Source: Bacilli bacterium
GTDB lineage: Bacteria; Bacillota_I; Bacilli_A; JAJDGJ01
Length of the DNA stretch: 64,000 nucleotides
Assembly: GCA_031272545.1 (NCBI GenBank)
Contig: JAISTP010000024.1
Location: 1-64,000, forward strand
Direction of reading: 5' to 3'
In this document: piece by piece, positions 38,433 through 48,567 of the stretch
Layout of the letters: the number at the start of each line of letters is the position of its first letter
How positions within the stretch are numbered: position 1 is the stretch's first letter
Notes under the pieces: generated by a model
The model's input: only the letters and a program-made list of their open reading frames with translations
Databases searched by the model: none
What the model was told of the DNA's origin: nothing
Program-made: the position numbers and the translations under genes

Positions 38433-39626
38433 TTAAACTAATTTATCTAATTGTTCTTTTAGATCATCTATAATGTCTTGAGTATTTTCAATACCAATTG
38501 ATAATCTAATTAAACCTTTCGCAATACCTGCTTCTGCTAATGCATCATCATCCATATCAAAATGAGTCATACTAGCAGGATGTTCAATTAAACTTTCACA
38601 ATCTCCTAATGAAACAGCTAAAGTAAATACTTCTAAGTTATTAACTAAAGTATTAGCTGCATCATAGCCACCAACTAATTCACAAGCAAGTAATCCAGAA
38701 TATCCACCATTCATTTGTTTCTTAGCTAATTCATGATATTCATTATTTTCTAATCCAGGATAATAGACCTTCTTAATTGCTGGATGAGAATCTAAGAATT
38801 TAGCAACTTCTAATGCATTATGATTATGTTGTTCGCATCTAAGTTGATAAGTTTTTAAACCACGATTAATTAAATAAGCATCTTGTGATGATAAACATGC
38901 CCCTGTAACATCTTTTTGAATTTCAAATCCTGCTTTAGCACAAAATTCTTTAGTAGAACATATTGCACCAGCTACAACATCACCATGACCATTTAAATAT
39001 TTAGTAGCACTATGAACAATTACATCAATACCAAATTTAGCTGGATTACAATTATAAGCTGAAGCAACAGTATTATCAATCATCGTAAGAATATTGTGTT
39101 TTTTACCAATTTCCGCCATTTTTTTTAAATCAACTGGTTTAATAGTTGGATTGGCTAGCGTTTCTGCATATATTAATTTAGTATTAGGTTGAATTGCTTT
39201 TTCAACTGCATCCATATCATCAAAATCTACTAAAGTTACTTCCACATCATATCTTTCTTTTAAATGAGAGATAAAAAAACTATAAGTACATCCATATAAA
39301 GTATTACTACTTACAATATGATCACCTGATTTAACAGCAGTAAATACAGCTGTATTAATTGCTCCCATTCCTGAACTTGTCATAAAACAATCTTCAGTCC
39401 CCTCTAATAAGGCAATTTTTTTAGCTACTAAATCTACAGTAGGATTTTTTCCTCTAGAATAAATGTAACCATTTTTTGTTTCAAATACTTCTCTTACTTG
39501 ATCAGTATCATTAAATCTAAAAGTACTAGATGCATAAATTGGAAAATTTAATGATCTAAATTGTTCATCATGTAAAGATGAATGTAAACATTTTGTTGTA
39601 ATACCCTTTTTTTCTATGTTTTTCAA
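38433..39626 (-). CDS. Methionine gamma-lyase-like PLP enzyme
   Basis: Cys/Met-metabolism PLP enzymes of this type split methionine to methanethiol, 2-oxobutyrate and ammonia. The PLP Lys is in HSATKYLNGHGD, and the stretch SNTLYGCTYSF contains the Tyr-Gly-Cys-Thr motif that marks methionine gamma-lyases in contrast to cystathionine enzymes. Other blocks (FMTSSGMGAINTAVFTAV, MIDNTVASAYNCNP) match the family. The TTG at 39626 (397 residues) has AAAGAG 8 bases upstream and is preferred over the GTG at 39635. It is the last gene of the transporter-M20-lyase operon, which suggests breakdown of an imported sulfur amino acid derivative. Confidence 0.88.
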   Translation of the reverse strand: MKNIEKKGITTKCLHSSLHDEQFRSLNFPIYASSTFRFNDTDQVREVFETKNGYIYSRGKNPTVDLVAKKIALLEGTEDCFMTSSGMGAINTAVFTAVKSGDHIVSSNTLYGCTYSFFISHLKERYDVEVTLVDFDDMDAVEKAIQPNTKLIYAETLANPTIKPVDLKKMAEIGKKHNILTMIDNTVASAYNCNPAKFGIDVIVHSATKYLNGHGDVVAGAICSTKEFCAKAGFEIQKDVTGACLSSQDAYLINRGLKTYQLRCEQHNHNALEVAKFLDSHPAIKKVYYPGLENNEYHELAKKQMNGGYSGLLACELVGGYDAANTLVNNLEVFTLAVSLGDCESLIEHPASMTHFDMDDDALAEAGIAKGLIRLSIGIENTQDIIDDLKEQLDKLV

Positions 39627-39642
39627 AATAACCACTCTTTCT

Positions 39643-40797
39643 CTATTTATTTAAATAATCAAATACAACTTGTAAATGCCATGCTACTCCATATTTAAAG
39701 CAAGCTTCATCAAGTTTAAATTTTTCATGATGAATTGGATAAATAGCATCAATATCTTCATTTCTAAATCCTAACCACCCCATTGTTCCTGGAACATGTT
39801 TTAAATACTCCGCAAAGTCTTCTGAACTCATTAAAGGTTTAGTATTTTCAACTTTACCAAACTTCGCAAATGAATCTGCAGCTAATTTAGAAAATTCTAC
39901 ATCATTTTTTAAAGAAGTAATCAATCTCATTGACTTTACTTCAGCACTAACCCCAAAGATATTAGCAGTACTTTCTGCCATAATTTTAGCTTGTTCATGA
40001 ATCATATCTTGAACTTCTGGATTATAATAACGAACATTTACACCTAATTCACATTCTTTAGGAATAATATTTCCTACTGTTCCCGCATGAATTGTTCCGA
40101 CACCAGCAACAGCAACTTCCTGTGGATCTTTCATTTTCGCAATTATTGCATTTAAACTAGTTACAAAAGAACAAGCTGCTGAAATACTATCCTTAGCTAG
40201 ATGAGGTGCTGAACCATGGCCAGCAGTACCAACAAACTTAATATAAATTCCATCACCACCTGCCATACGATAACCAGCATCAGCACTAGCTTCACCAGTA
40301 TTCATAAAATCCATTACATGTAAAGCAAAGATATAATCGACACCATCTAAACCACCAGCTTCAATAATCTTTTTAGCACCAGTTAAATTTTCTTCCCCCT
40401 CTTGAAAAAACAATTTAACTTTACCATTAAGTTTATCTTCATTCTCTTTAAGCAATTTAGCAGCTCCTAATAACATAGCTGTATGAGCATCATGACCACA
40501 AGTATGAGCTGCTTCACCATTTTGTGAAATAAATTCTACATCACTTTCTTCTTTCATTGGAAGAGCATCCATATCAGCACGTAAAGCAATACATTTACCA
40601 TTATCATTACCTAAATAAGCAATAATACAATTTGAATTATCAACACGATCAAATTTAATATTCATCTTTGTTAATTCTTCACCTATTAATTTAGAAGTAT
40701 TCTTTTCTTGATTAGAAACTTCTGGATGTTGATGAAGAAAACGTCTTGTTTTTATAACATAATCTTCAACACTTTTAGCCATATCTAATGTATTCAT
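39643..40797 (-). CDS. M20 family amidohydrolase (aminoacylase/hippurate hydrolase type), intact active site
   Basis: These metalloenzymes hydrolyse N-acyl amino acids or small peptides. The 384-residue protein keeps all expected residues: HTCGHDAH for metal binding, FFQEGEEN with the Glu-Glu pair (general base and metal ligand), FALHVMDF, the dimerisation-domain motif GHGSAPHLAKD, SSEDFAEYL and the last His in YPIHHEKF. It lies 7-16 bases before the methionine gamma-lyase and after a transporter, so a substrate such as an N-acylated sulfur amino acid is an attractive inference. Confidence 0.92.
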   Translation of the reverse strand: MNTLDMAKSVEDYVIKTRRFLHQHPEVSNQEKNTSKLIGEELTKMNIKFDRVDNSNCIIAYLGNDNGKCIALRADMDALPMKEESDVEFISQNGEAAHTCGHDAHTAMLLGAAKLLKENEDKLNGKVKLFFQEGEENLTGAKKIIEAGGLDGVDYIFALHVMDFMNTGEASADAGYRMAGGDGIYIKFVGTAGHGSAPHLAKDSISAACSFVTSLNAIIAKMKDPQEVAVAGVGTIHAGTVGNIIPKECELGVNVRYYNPEVQDMIHEQAKIMAESTANIFGVSAEVKSMRLITSLKNDVEFSKLAADSFAKFGKVENTKPLMSSEDFAEYLKHVPGTMGWLGFRNEDIDAIYPIHHEKFKLDEACFKYGVAWHLQVVFDYLNK

Positions 40798-40841
40798 GAC
40801 TTCCTCCTTAGATAGTTTAAAAAGTAACTATAAAGTTACTT

Positions 40842-42086
40842 TTAAACAAAATTAATTAAAATTCCGGCGAAAATAACTGAACCAATAGTAACTGTTGTAA
40901 ACCCAGCAACTAACATCATTGGTACATATTTAGCATTTAAGTATGCTGTTTCTTTTTTATCTTCAGTTAAAGCTTTAATAGCTTCTAAAGTAATTAAATA
41001 ATTAAATGGGAATCCTAATAAACAATTTAACCCAATAGAGAAACTTGTATCCCATTTTTCTTTAAAAGCAAATTTACCTACAATAACTGAGAAAATAAAG
41101 ATACCGATTACTCCACAGATGATTAATCCTAACATAGGAACTAATACACTAAGAATTTGATTTGGATCAGTTTTCGCAAGTGAAGCTAATCCCGCAAAGA
41201 TTAATATTTGCATAACCATTCCCATACTATTAGCTTTTTGTAAAGCATTTTTTGGTAAAATACCAAGCTCTGTAAATAATACACCATAAATTAAAGCAAA
41301 GATAGTTGAACTAATTGCATATTGGCCCATAAATAATCTGGTAATTTCAGTTGTACAATAAGCTAGAACACTTACTAAACCTAATAACATTAAAATTGTA
41401 GATACACTCATATATTTATCAGGAATAAGTTGTTTAACTTCACGATCAGTATCATGTTGTTTAATTAAACTTTCTAAATCTTCTTTATTAGCTTCTTTTT
41501 CTTTTAAATCATTTTTCATTACTCTTTTTAGTACAGAAGGTAATGATAACATTCCAAAGAATTGTTGAATAGTATAAATTAACATTGGTAAGATAATTAC
41601 TAATTCATTATTAGTTTGACTAGCGGCATTTGACATTAATAATGCAGCTACAAAACCACCACTAATAGGTGGTGCGGCAACAGCGGCCATTTGCCATCCA
41701 AATATTTGTGAACCGACAACAAGTACTAAAGCTGCTACTCCTAATAAAGCAGCTAAAGCAATAACTACTGTTTTCCAATTTCTAACAATATCCATGATAT
41801 TGATTTGTGTACCCATATTAACAACAATTACTGTTGTCATTAAAGATAATAGAATTGAGTTAGCATCAGTAAAGCCAATTCTTTGAACAATATCATGTGG
41901 AATAATACCTACCCATGAAGTTACCATTAATATAACCGCAAAAACAAAGGCAGCTGGTATTATTGCTTTAGTTTTAGTAGATAAGAAATCCCCAAAAGCT
42001 AAAAAGGCACATAATACCGCAAATAGAATAAGTGGGCTTGCAGATAAGATTGCTGCAATTCCTGAAAGTTGTTGTGTTGCTTCCAT
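40842..42086 (-). CDS. Polytopic membrane transporter (putative amino-acid or carboxylate symporter)
   Basis: The 414-residue protein has about 10-12 membrane helices in two halves separated by a charged cytoplasmic loop (about 195-225, DLKEKEANKEDLESLIKQHD). The segment AAPPISGGFVAALLMSNAAS near residue 137 is a broken-helix type sequence like those of Na-coupled carriers of the GltS or CitS type. I cannot name the family with certainty. It is the first gene of the operon with the M20 amidohydrolase and methionine gamma-lyase and is preceded by two palindromic repeats that are candidate MarR sites. Confidence 0.7.
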   Translation of the reverse strand: MEATQQLSGIAAILSASPLILFAVLCAFLAFGDFLSTKTKAIIPAAFVFAVILMVTSWVGIIPHDIVQRIGFTDANSILLSLMTTVIVVNMGTQINIMDIVRNWKTVVIALAALLGVAALVLVVGSQIFGWQMAAVAAPPISGGFVAALLMSNAASQTNNELVIILPMLIYTIQQFFGMLSLPSVLKRVMKNDLKEKEANKEDLESLIKQHDTDREVKQLIPDKYMSVSTILMLLGLVSVLAYCTTEITRLFMGQYAISSTIFALIYGVLFTELGILPKNALQKANSMGMVMQILIFAGLASLAKTDPNQILSVLVPMLGLIICGVIGIFIFSVIVGKFAFKEKWDTSFSIGLNCLLGFPFNYLITLEAIKALTEDKKETAYLNAKYVPMMLVAGFTTVTIGSVIFAGILINFV

Positions 42087-42181
42087 AATTATAATCTCCT
42101 TTTAATATAAATAGTTATTCTTAGCTTCATTTTATTATTAATTTTTTGTTATTAAAATACAAATAAATCAAAAAAAATAAT

Positions 42182-42278
42182 AACAATTTCATTTGAAACT
42201 ATTATTACTTTTTATTGAAAATATATCCTCTTTTTTTATTAATTTAGCTACTAAACAATTTCATTTGAAACTATTATT
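42182..42278. promoter_or_regulatory. Pair of 25-bp direct repeats with palindromic cores (candidate MarR operators)
   Basis: The 25-bp repeat AACAATTTCATTTGAAACTA plus TTATT occurs identically at 42182-42206 and 42254-42278. Each contains the inverted repeat TTTCA-TT-TGAAA (42187-42198 and 42259-42270). Both lie between the MarR gene and the start of the transporter-M20-lyase operon, the position expected for an operator. The copies are 72 bp apart. Confidence 0.6.
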
Positions 42279-42287
42279 TATTAAATA

Positions 42288-42725
42288 TTAATTAATCTTT
42301 CTTTTTAAAGCAACGCTATTGCCATATGTTTTTAATAATTGATAATACATTTCATCTTGTTCAATATCAGTAATGCCATTTAATAATTTATTACTAATAT
42401 CTAACATAATTTCATTAAATAATGCAGCTTTTTCTTTACCTTTATCAGTAATTCTTACTATGTTATAACGATGATCATTTTCATTATTAATTCTCTCAAT
42501 ATATTCTTTTTCTTCTAATACTTGAATTATTCTTGTAGCCATTGTTTTATTAATACCTAATATCTCACATAATTTATTTTGTGACACTTCATCTATTAAA
42601 GAAATATTATATACTGCTCTAAATTCAAAATACTTTAAATCACTATCTTTTATCTTATCATTAATAATTTTAATTACTTCCGTATCTATATTTAAAATTA
42701 ATCTTATAATATCATTTTCTTTCAT
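42288..42725 (-). CDS. MarR family transcriptional regulator
   Basis: The 145-residue winged-helix protein shows the MarR recognition region ISLIDEVSQNKLCEILGINK TMATRIIQVLE and the wing IERINNENDHRYNIVRITDKG. It lies upstream of the transporter-M20-lyase operon on the same strand and divergent from a second M20 gene, so it probably regulates one or both in response to a small ligand. Confidence 0.88.
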   Translation of the reverse strand: MKENDIIRLILNIDTEVIKIINDKIKDSDLKYFEFRAVYNISLIDEVSQNKLCEILGINKTMATRIIQVLEEKEYIERINNENDHRYNIVRITDKGKEKAALFNEIMLDISNKLLNGITDIEQDEMYYQLLKTYGNSVALKRKIN

Positions 42726-42808
42726 ATTATCACCTAACTAAATTTTACATTAAAATTAAGTAATTTCCTATCATTTTAATGTTATAATCATAAAAGGTGG
42801 TAATAATA

Positions 42809-43963
42809 ATGAATATCTATAATGAAACAAAATTTATTAATAACTATGTTTTAAAATTAGCTCATCATTTTCATAAATTTCCTGAACTAGCAAATCAAGA
42901 ATATCATACACATTTAAAAATAATAGATGAATTAAAAAAAATGAAAATTAATTATGAAATCATAGATGATTTTAATATTCTTGCTTATATCAATAAAAAT
43001 AGTAATGGGCCATGTATTGCCTTAAGAACAGAAATAGATGCTTTACCAATTCAAGAAAATAATAATTTAGCTTTTAAAAGTGTTAATAAAGGAATATCAC
43101 ATACTTGTGGACATGATTATCATATGGCAATTATGTTAGGTATTATTAATATCTTAAAAGATAAGAATATTAAAGGTAAAATCATATTTATTTTTGAACA
43201 AGGTACTGAAACAAATACGGGTTCTCAAAAAATACTAAATTCAGGTAAATTAGATAGAGTAGATTATATTTTTGCTTTACATAATTTACCAACTTTAAAT
43301 ATCAATGAAATAGGTTTAAAAGATGGTTTATTTCTATTAGGATGTGATACGATTAATATTAATTTCCATGGTAAAGCACAACATTCTGCTCTACCTACTA
43401 AATCTATTGAATTAATAGGTTCAGCTGCTAATTTAATTACAACATTTCAAGGCATTGTCAATAAGTCGGTAGATTCCACAAAAATTACTTACCTAAATTT
43501 TACCAAAGTAATAGCTGGTAATACTACTAATGTAACGGCAAGTAAAGCCGAATTATTTTTAGATTTTAGATATGAAAATAATCAAATACAAAAAAGAGTA
43601 TATGAAATATTAAAAAGAGTACTTGCTTCTCATAAACATGATTATGAAGTTGAAATAAATTATCATATTTCAAGTACTACACCAGCATTAATTAATGATT
43701 CAAAAGCATATCAAATAGCATATAAAGCCATCGATGAAAATAAAGATATATTGAAATATATTGAATTAGATAAGTTAATTTTTAGTAGTTCATTTGCAGT
43801 ATATTTAAAAAAGATAAAAGGTTGTTTTGCTTATTACGGTTCTAAAATAGAAGATAATAATTATAATATTCATCATGAAAACTATTTGTATAATGAAAAA
43901 GCTATTTCATCAGCATTAATTTATTATTTACAAATATTAAATGATTTACTTATTATTAAATAG
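42809..43963 (+). CDS. M20 family amidohydrolase paralogue lacking the catalytic base
   Basis: The 384-residue protein has the M20 fold and most metal ligands (HTCGHDYH, FALHNL, IHHENY). In the normally invariant Glu-Glu pair the sequence reads FEQGTETNTG: the first Glu, the general base in M20 enzymes, is a Thr. The SSEDF motif is also changed to SSSF. The enzyme may be inactive or have a changed reaction. The ATG at 42809 has AGGTGG 8 bases upstream; the GTG at 42797 overlaps that site. It is divergent from the MarR gene. Confidence 0.85.
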   Translation: MNIYNETKFINNYVLKLAHHFHKFPELANQEYHTHLKIIDELKKMKINYEIIDDFNILAYINKNSNGPCIALRTEIDALPIQENNNLAFKSVNKGISHTCGHDYHMAIMLGIINILKDKNIKGKIIFIFEQGTETNTGSQKILNSGKLDRVDYIFALHNLPTLNINEIGLKDGLFLLGCDTININFHGKAQHSALPTKSIELIGSAANLITTFQGIVNKSVDSTKITYLNFTKVIAGNTTNVTASKAELFLDFRYENNQIQKRVYEILKRVLASHKHDYEVEINYHISSTTPALINDSKAYQIAYKAIDENKDILKYIELDKLIFSSSFAVYLKKIKGCFAYYGSKIEDNNYNIHHENYLYNEKAISSALIYYLQILNDLLIIK

Positions 43964-43976
43964 TTTATCCTTATCA

Positions 43977-44016
43977 AAAAAATTCCAATTACTAATCTAA
44001 GTAATTGGAATTTTTA
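43977..44016. terminator. Bidirectional terminator
   Basis: A 15-bp stem (AAAAATTCCAATTACT / AGTAATTGGAATTTTT) lies between the convergent M20 paralogue and surface-protein genes. Confidence 0.85.
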
Positions 44017-44037
44017 TTATTATTTTCTAAATAACAA

Positions 44038-46926
44038 CTAATCTTTTCTATTTAATACAGCATAGCTAGTTAAAGAAGTAAATACTATTAAAGCAAGCAT
44101 TAAACTGTAGTAAACATCACTAGAACCAGTTTCTGGCATATTAGCAGGATCACGATAATCTGGGATACCATCGCCATCACTATCAATTGGATTCATTGGA
44201 TCAGGTCCAACTTCATCAATATCAAGAATAGTATCATTATCACTATCAATATCACGATAATCTGGTACACCATCTCCATCAGTGTCTACTGGATTTGCAG
44301 GATTGCCACTACCATCACTATTTAAAGCTTCAACACTATCTGGAATAGAATCATTATCACTATCTAAATCTTGATAATCTGGAGTTCCATCTCCATCAGT
44401 GTCGACTGGATTATTTCCATCTTCACCTTTTTCTACACTATCTGGTATTCCATCATTATCACTATCTAAATCTTGATAATCTGGAGTTCCATCTCCATCA
44501 GTGTCGACTGGATTATTCCCATCTTCACCTTTTTCTACACTATCTGGGATTCCATCATTATCACTATCTAAATCTAAATAATCTGGAGTTCCATCTCCAT
44601 CAGTGTCGACTGGATTATTCCCATCTTCACCTTTTTCTACACTATCTGGTATTCCATCATTATCACTATCTAAATCTAAATAATCTGGAGTTCCATCTCC
44701 ATCACTGTCAACAGCTTCAGTATCTAAATCTGTATCTCCTGCTTCAACACTATCTGGTATTCCATCATTATCACTATCTAAATCACGATAATCTGGAGTT
44801 CCGTCTTCATCACTATCAACAGGAGGATTGTCCATTTGACCATCGCTATTACTATCTAATACATCTGGCATACCATCGTTATTAGCATCACCTGCTGTTG
44901 TATATGGATTATCAGGATCTTCTGCAGTTACTTGTGCTTCTTCAGTATCACTAATATTATCTCCATCAGTATCTAAATCTAAATAATCTGGGATTCCATC
45001 TCCATCAGTATCAACAGGAGTAGCAGGATCGCCACTACCATCACTATTTAAGGCTTCAACTTTATCTGGAATACCATCTCCATCACTATCTAAATCTAAC
45101 CAATCAGCAGTACCATCTCCATCAGTATCTCTGATATTATCTAAATCATCACCCATTTCAACAGCATCAGGAATTCCATCATGATCATGATCTGTTTCAA
45201 TGTCAGCTGGGATTTCTTCTTTAGTAGCATCTAACGCTGCTGCTGAAATACTACTATTCATCCATGATTCAATTCTTCTAACATTACCCCATGTCGCATT
45301 AGAATTATTTGCACCATCCACAACACACCAGCCATGAACACCTTGAGCACTATCTAAAGCAGTAGATGTACATAGACTTGCCATATCAGGCCAATTATTT
45401 GGATCACTACTATCAATACCACCAGTCATCGATAAAGGATAATTAATTAATGGAACTGGTGAAGTAAATAAAGTAAGTCCATTATCAGCACTTCCTTCAT
45501 ATGCAGTCCAAGACGAATCAAATAAATCACCACTATAACCACTATCATCCCAGTATAAAGTAGTATTACCAGCATCAGAACCATTTAATTGTTCTGCCAT
45601 TATTCCACCTAAAGTTTCAACATCTTCAAAAGTGAAATAAATCGAACTAATATTTTCTATATCTATTTTAGCTGTTATAGCTTGGGTAAATGGAACAACA
45701 TTACCTTCACCATCTAAACCATTCCAATAGCTTCCTTTAGGATTAGTTGCAGTTCCATTATCAGTTCCACCAGCCGCTGTTTCATTTAATGTTACATCAA
45801 CTGCATCATCAAAATTACCATTATTATTAGTATCAATCAATATTTTATAGGTACCAATGAAAGCTGGATCTAAATAATGTAAAATATTTCCTGCTCTAGG
45901 ATTAGCACCTTCAACTGATAAACCTGTTACTTTCGCAAGAGTATTACCACCTGAGTCAATAGGATCAGGAATTATATCTTTTGGTAAATCAGTTGCTGGA
46001 GCTTCAGTAAATATTTTATACAATTTACTAATATCAGTATTTACTGTTGGATTACCAGTTTTTTGCCAAACAGACTTATCAATTGGATCACCATTACCAT
46101 CTAATAAACCTAAAGAAGAAAAGGCAATAGTAGACTCAGCACCATTATATGTATTTAAAGAAACTTTATATTGATAACCTGCATCATTAGCTGTATATAA
46201 ATCAGTAGTAAAGTTATCTCCTTGTGAAAGAGTTAATTTTCTAGTCCATACACGTCCTGGAATATCACTACCATTATTTTGAGCATCAAATTTCCAATTA
46301 TAGAAATTTTGATAAGTATTTGGATTCATAACATTACCGCTACAATTGTAGCTACCATCAGTATTTTCTGCCCATGAAAAACTTCTAATACCTGTAGTTA
46401 ATCCTGCACGATTATGAATATAAACATTATAAGTACCATCACTTGTAACAGGTGCACTGGTCCAATCAAGGGCATCACTAGGATCAGCAAGGTTTAATCC
46501 ATCATTACCTGTTGTTTGATCCACAATATTACCATTACTATCTTTTAAAATAATATCTACATAATGAGTTCCATCATCTGTTGTATTTAATGTATCACCA
46601 TTTAAACAAGCATTTTGTGCAGCTGTAGCGTCAAAACCAGGCGCACTAGCATCAGTTGCACTAACATCAAATTGATTAGGATCAACACTAGTCATTGGAT
46701 AACCTAAATAAGTATCTCCAGCTTGATCTTGAAACCATGACTCTGCATGAAATGTTTCACCTGCTTTTAAATAAACTTGAAAACTTGTTGACCAATCAGA
46801 ATTAGCAGATGCAGCTGCAGTAATTCTTAAAGGCCCATTATTAATACTCGATTCAAAAGCTAGAACGTTATGCGTCCCAAATAGAGCAAAAAATGACAAC
46901 ATGAATATTGCTATTTTCTTTCTCAT
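44038..46926 (-). CDS. Sortase-anchored surface protein with calcium-binding Asp-rich repeats
   Basis: The 962-residue protein has a signal peptide ([19 protein letters not shown], cleavage likely after VLA near 24), a long ectodomain (about 25-570), then from about 575 to 920 more than ten repeats of the thrombospondin type 3 kind (DxDGDGxPDxxDxDSDNDGI). At the C-terminus the anchor MPETG (930-934) is followed by a membrane helix and the positive tail NRKD, a sortase signal with Met in place of Leu. The ectodomain resembles secreted proteins with GEVED-like or CshA-type annotations in general composition, but I cannot assign a domain. A GGAGGTAATAAT site precedes the ATG. It is probably an adhesin. 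Confidence 0.88.
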   Translation of the reverse strand: MRKKIAIFMLSFFALFGTHNVLAFESSINNGPLRITAAASANSDWSTSFQVYLKAGETFHAESWFQDQAGDTYLGYPMTSVDPNQFDVSATDASAPGFDATAAQNACLNGDTLNTTDDGTHYVDIILKDSNGNIVDQTTGNDGLNLADPSDALDWTSAPVTSDGTYNVYIHNRAGLTTGIRSFSWAENTDGSYNCSGNVMNPNTYQNFYNWKFDAQNNGSDIPGRVWTRKLTLSQGDNFTTDLYTANDAGYQYKVSLNTYNGAESTIAFSSLGLLDGNGDPIDKSVWQKTGNPTVNTDISKLYKIFTEAPATDLPKDIIPDPIDSGGNTLAKVTGLSVEGANPRAGNILHYLDPAFIGTYKILIDTNNNGNFDDAVDVTLNETAAGGTDNGTATNPKGSYWNGLDGEGNVVPFTQAITAKIDIENISSIYFTFEDVETLGGIMAEQLNGSDAGNTTLYWDDSGYSGDLFDSSWTAYEGSADNGLTLFTSPVPLINYPLSMTGGIDSSDPNNWPDMASLCTSTALDSAQGVHGWCVVDGANNSNATWGNVRRIESWMNSSISAAALDATKEEIPADIETDHDHDGIPDAVEMGDDLDNIRDTDGDGTADWLDLDSDGDGIPDKVEALNSDGSGDPATPVDTDGDGIPDYLDLDTDGDNISDTEEAQVTAEDPDNPYTTAGDANNDGMPDVLDSNSDGQMDNPPVDSDEDGTPDYRDLDSDNDGIPDSVEAGDTDLDTEAVDSDGDGTPDYLDLDSDNDGIPDSVEKGEDGNNPVDTDGDGTPDYLDLDSDNDGIPDSVEKGEDGNNPVDTDGDGTPDYQDLDSDNDGIPDSVEKGEDGNNPVDTDGDGTPDYQDLDSDNDSIPDSVEALNSDGSGNPANPVDTDGDGVPDYRDIDSDNDTILDIDEVGPDPMNPIDSDGDGIPDYRDPANMPETGSSDVYYSLMLALIVFTSLTSYAVLNRKD
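44388..44706 (-). repeat. Near-identical 102-bp tandem repeats coding for 34-residue units
   Basis: The units ([18 protein letters not shown] followed by [16 protein letters not shown] or [16 protein letters not shown]) repeat with an exact period of 102 bp: the GTCGAC site recurs at 44401, 44503 and 44605. The units differ at only a few bases, so the copy number may vary among strains. Confidence 0.9.
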
Positions 46927-47067
46927 ATTATTACCTCCTTTTATTTTATATTTGAATTTAATATCAAATAAATAATTTTTATTATATTATATAGGATTAC
47001 TAAAGGTAAAGATTGAAATTAAACTAATATTAACAAAAAATGTAATGTTTATAAGTTTAAATAATTA

Positions 47068-47117
47068 AAAAACTCTTAATTTATAATTAAACATTATGTT
47101 AATTTTATTAAGAGTTT
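47068..47117 (-). terminator. Terminator of the DUF2130 gene
   Basis: An 11-bp stem (AAACTCTTAAT / ATTAAGAGTTT) with a 28-base loop is followed on the minus strand by six T. The rest of the 249-base gap before the surface-protein gene is AT-rich without other clear signals. Confidence 0.6.
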
Positions 47118-47175
47118 ACATACTTTACTTTTGTACATTGGTTATTTACTTTTGATTTAGAAATTATTTTGCTAT

Positions 47176-48477
47176 CTATCTTTTTAATTCATTAAATTTA
47201 TCTTTCATCGTTGGATTATTATGTGTTAGTTTTTTAATACTTAAAGCACTAGCTTTGTCATTAGCTAATCTTAATTGATTTTCACTTGTTCTTAAACTTT
47301 GTTTTGTTTTTTCAAGATTTGCAATTGCTTTATCTATTTCATCTATTGCTTTATTAAAGTTATTACTAGCAGAAATATAATTTTTAGAAAAAGCATCTTG
47401 AAAATTTAATAATTTATCTTCAAAATTAGTAATATCAATATTTTGTTGTTTCATTAAAGCAACTTCTTGTTTATATTTTAATGATTTTAAAGCTGCATTT
47501 CTTAATAAGGTAATAATTGGAATAAAAAATTGTGGTCTAATCACATACATTTTCTCATATTGATAAGACACATCTACAATGCCATTATTATATAATTCGC
47601 TATCGCTTTCTAATAATGAAACCAAAATAGCATATTCACATTTTTTCTTGGTACGATCACTATCTAATTTTTTAAAGAAACTGTCATTTCTATGTTTAAC
47701 TAGTGTATCATCAGCTTCATTTTTCATTTCAAACATTATTGAAATTACTTCATTACCATATTGATCTAATTCACGATAAATATAATCTCCTTTAGTTCCT
47801 TCATTAATATCGTTATCTTTATTAAAGATGGCATTAGGAAACATAGTAGTACGATATTTATTAAATTCATTTTCACAATGTTGTTCAAGAGTTTCACCAA
47901 TCATTTTAGTAGATAAAGAACTTTTTAAATCTTTATAATAATTTATTATTTCATTCTTTTGTTTAATTTCATTTTCGTAATTTTCTTTTATCATATTTTT
48001 TTCTAAGAGATATTGTTGTTTAATATTACTTATCTCTAAATCATTCTTTTTATTAATTACTTCTAATGTTGTTTTTAATTCATTTATTTCATTTTGTTTT
48101 GTTTGATTAAATTGTGATATTTTTAATTCATTTTGAACATTTAATTTATCTAAATTATTTTTAAGTTCTATTATTTGTTGTTCTTTATTTTGTAAAGCAT
48201 TAGCTATTTCTAATTCTTTTTTATTATCTAAGTCAGCTAACTTAGTTTTTAATATATTTAATTCTTGTTCTTTTTCATTTAATTTATTTTCTAATAAATT
48301 TTTATTTTGTTCTTCTAATAATTTAATTTTTTGTTGGAAGATATTTTCTTTTTCATTCAATTGTTTTGTAAGGTCTTTATTAAATTCATTAGTTCTTACT
48401 TGTTCTAGTATTTTTGCATAATTTGCTTCATCAATAGTAAATATTTGACCACAATTAGGGCATTTGATTTCGTTCAT
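47176..48477 (-). CDS. DUF2130 family coiled-coil protein
   Basis: The 433-residue protein begins with half a zinc finger (IKCPNCGQIFTIDEAN), has a long coiled coil (about 35-190, rich in Lys, Glu, Leu and Asn), and then the DUF2130 domain (GETLEQHCENEFNKYRTTMF, NEGTKGDYIYRE, FEMKNEADDT, RPQFFIPIITLLRN). The DUF2130 domain has a fold and motifs reminiscent of restriction-type nucleases (D...E-x-K, here GDYIYRE and FEMKNE). Its function is unknown; DNA-associated roles have been proposed. Confidence 0.88.
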   Translation of the reverse strand: MNEIKCPNCGQIFTIDEANYAKILEQVRTNEFNKDLTKQLNEKENIFQQKIKLLEEQNKNLLENKLNEKEQELNILKTKLADLDNKKELEIANALQNKEQQIIELKNNLDKLNVQNELKISQFNQTKQNEINELKTTLEVINKKNDLEISNIKQQYLLEKNMIKENYENEIKQKNEIINYYKDLKSSLSTKMIGETLEQHCENEFNKYRTTMFPNAIFNKDNDINEGTKGDYIYRELDQYGNEVISIMFEMKNEADDTLVKHRNDSFFKKLDSDRTKKKCEYAILVSLLESDSELYNNGIVDVSYQYEKMYVIRPQFFIPIITLLRNAALKSLKYKQEVALMKQQNIDITNFEDKLLNFQDAFSKNYISASNNFNKAIDEIDKAIANLEKTKQSLRTSENQLRLANDKASALSIKKLTHNNPTMKDKFNELKR

Positions 48478-48535
48478 TATTTCACTCCTTATCTAAACAA
48501 TTATAATATAATATGTCTCATTATGGATGCAAAAT

Positions 48536-48560
48536 AAAAAAGTTTTTTAAAAACTTTTTT
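48536..48560 (-). terminator. Terminator of the response-regulator gene
   Basis: A perfect stem of AAAAAAGTTTTT with AAAAACTTTTTT lies directly after the stop codon. It is T-rich on both strands. Confidence 0.6.
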
Positions 48561-48567
48561 ATTATTA

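Noticed and set aside
38433-42287. SAM or T-box riboswitch before the sulfur amino acid operon
   Set aside because: The 200-base region upstream of the transporter shows only the two palindromic repeats and AT-rich sequence, with no riboswitch-like stems or terminator.
44388-44706. Regularly spaced repeats that could suggest a CRISPR array
   Set aside because: The 102-bp units are coding, continuous and without unique spacers; they translate in frame into Asp-rich 34-residue repeats.
47176-48477. DUF2130 protein as a restriction enzyme
   Set aside because: Acidic/Lys residues reminiscent of nucleases are present, but there is no methyltransferase or specificity subunit nearby, so only a cautious note was made.
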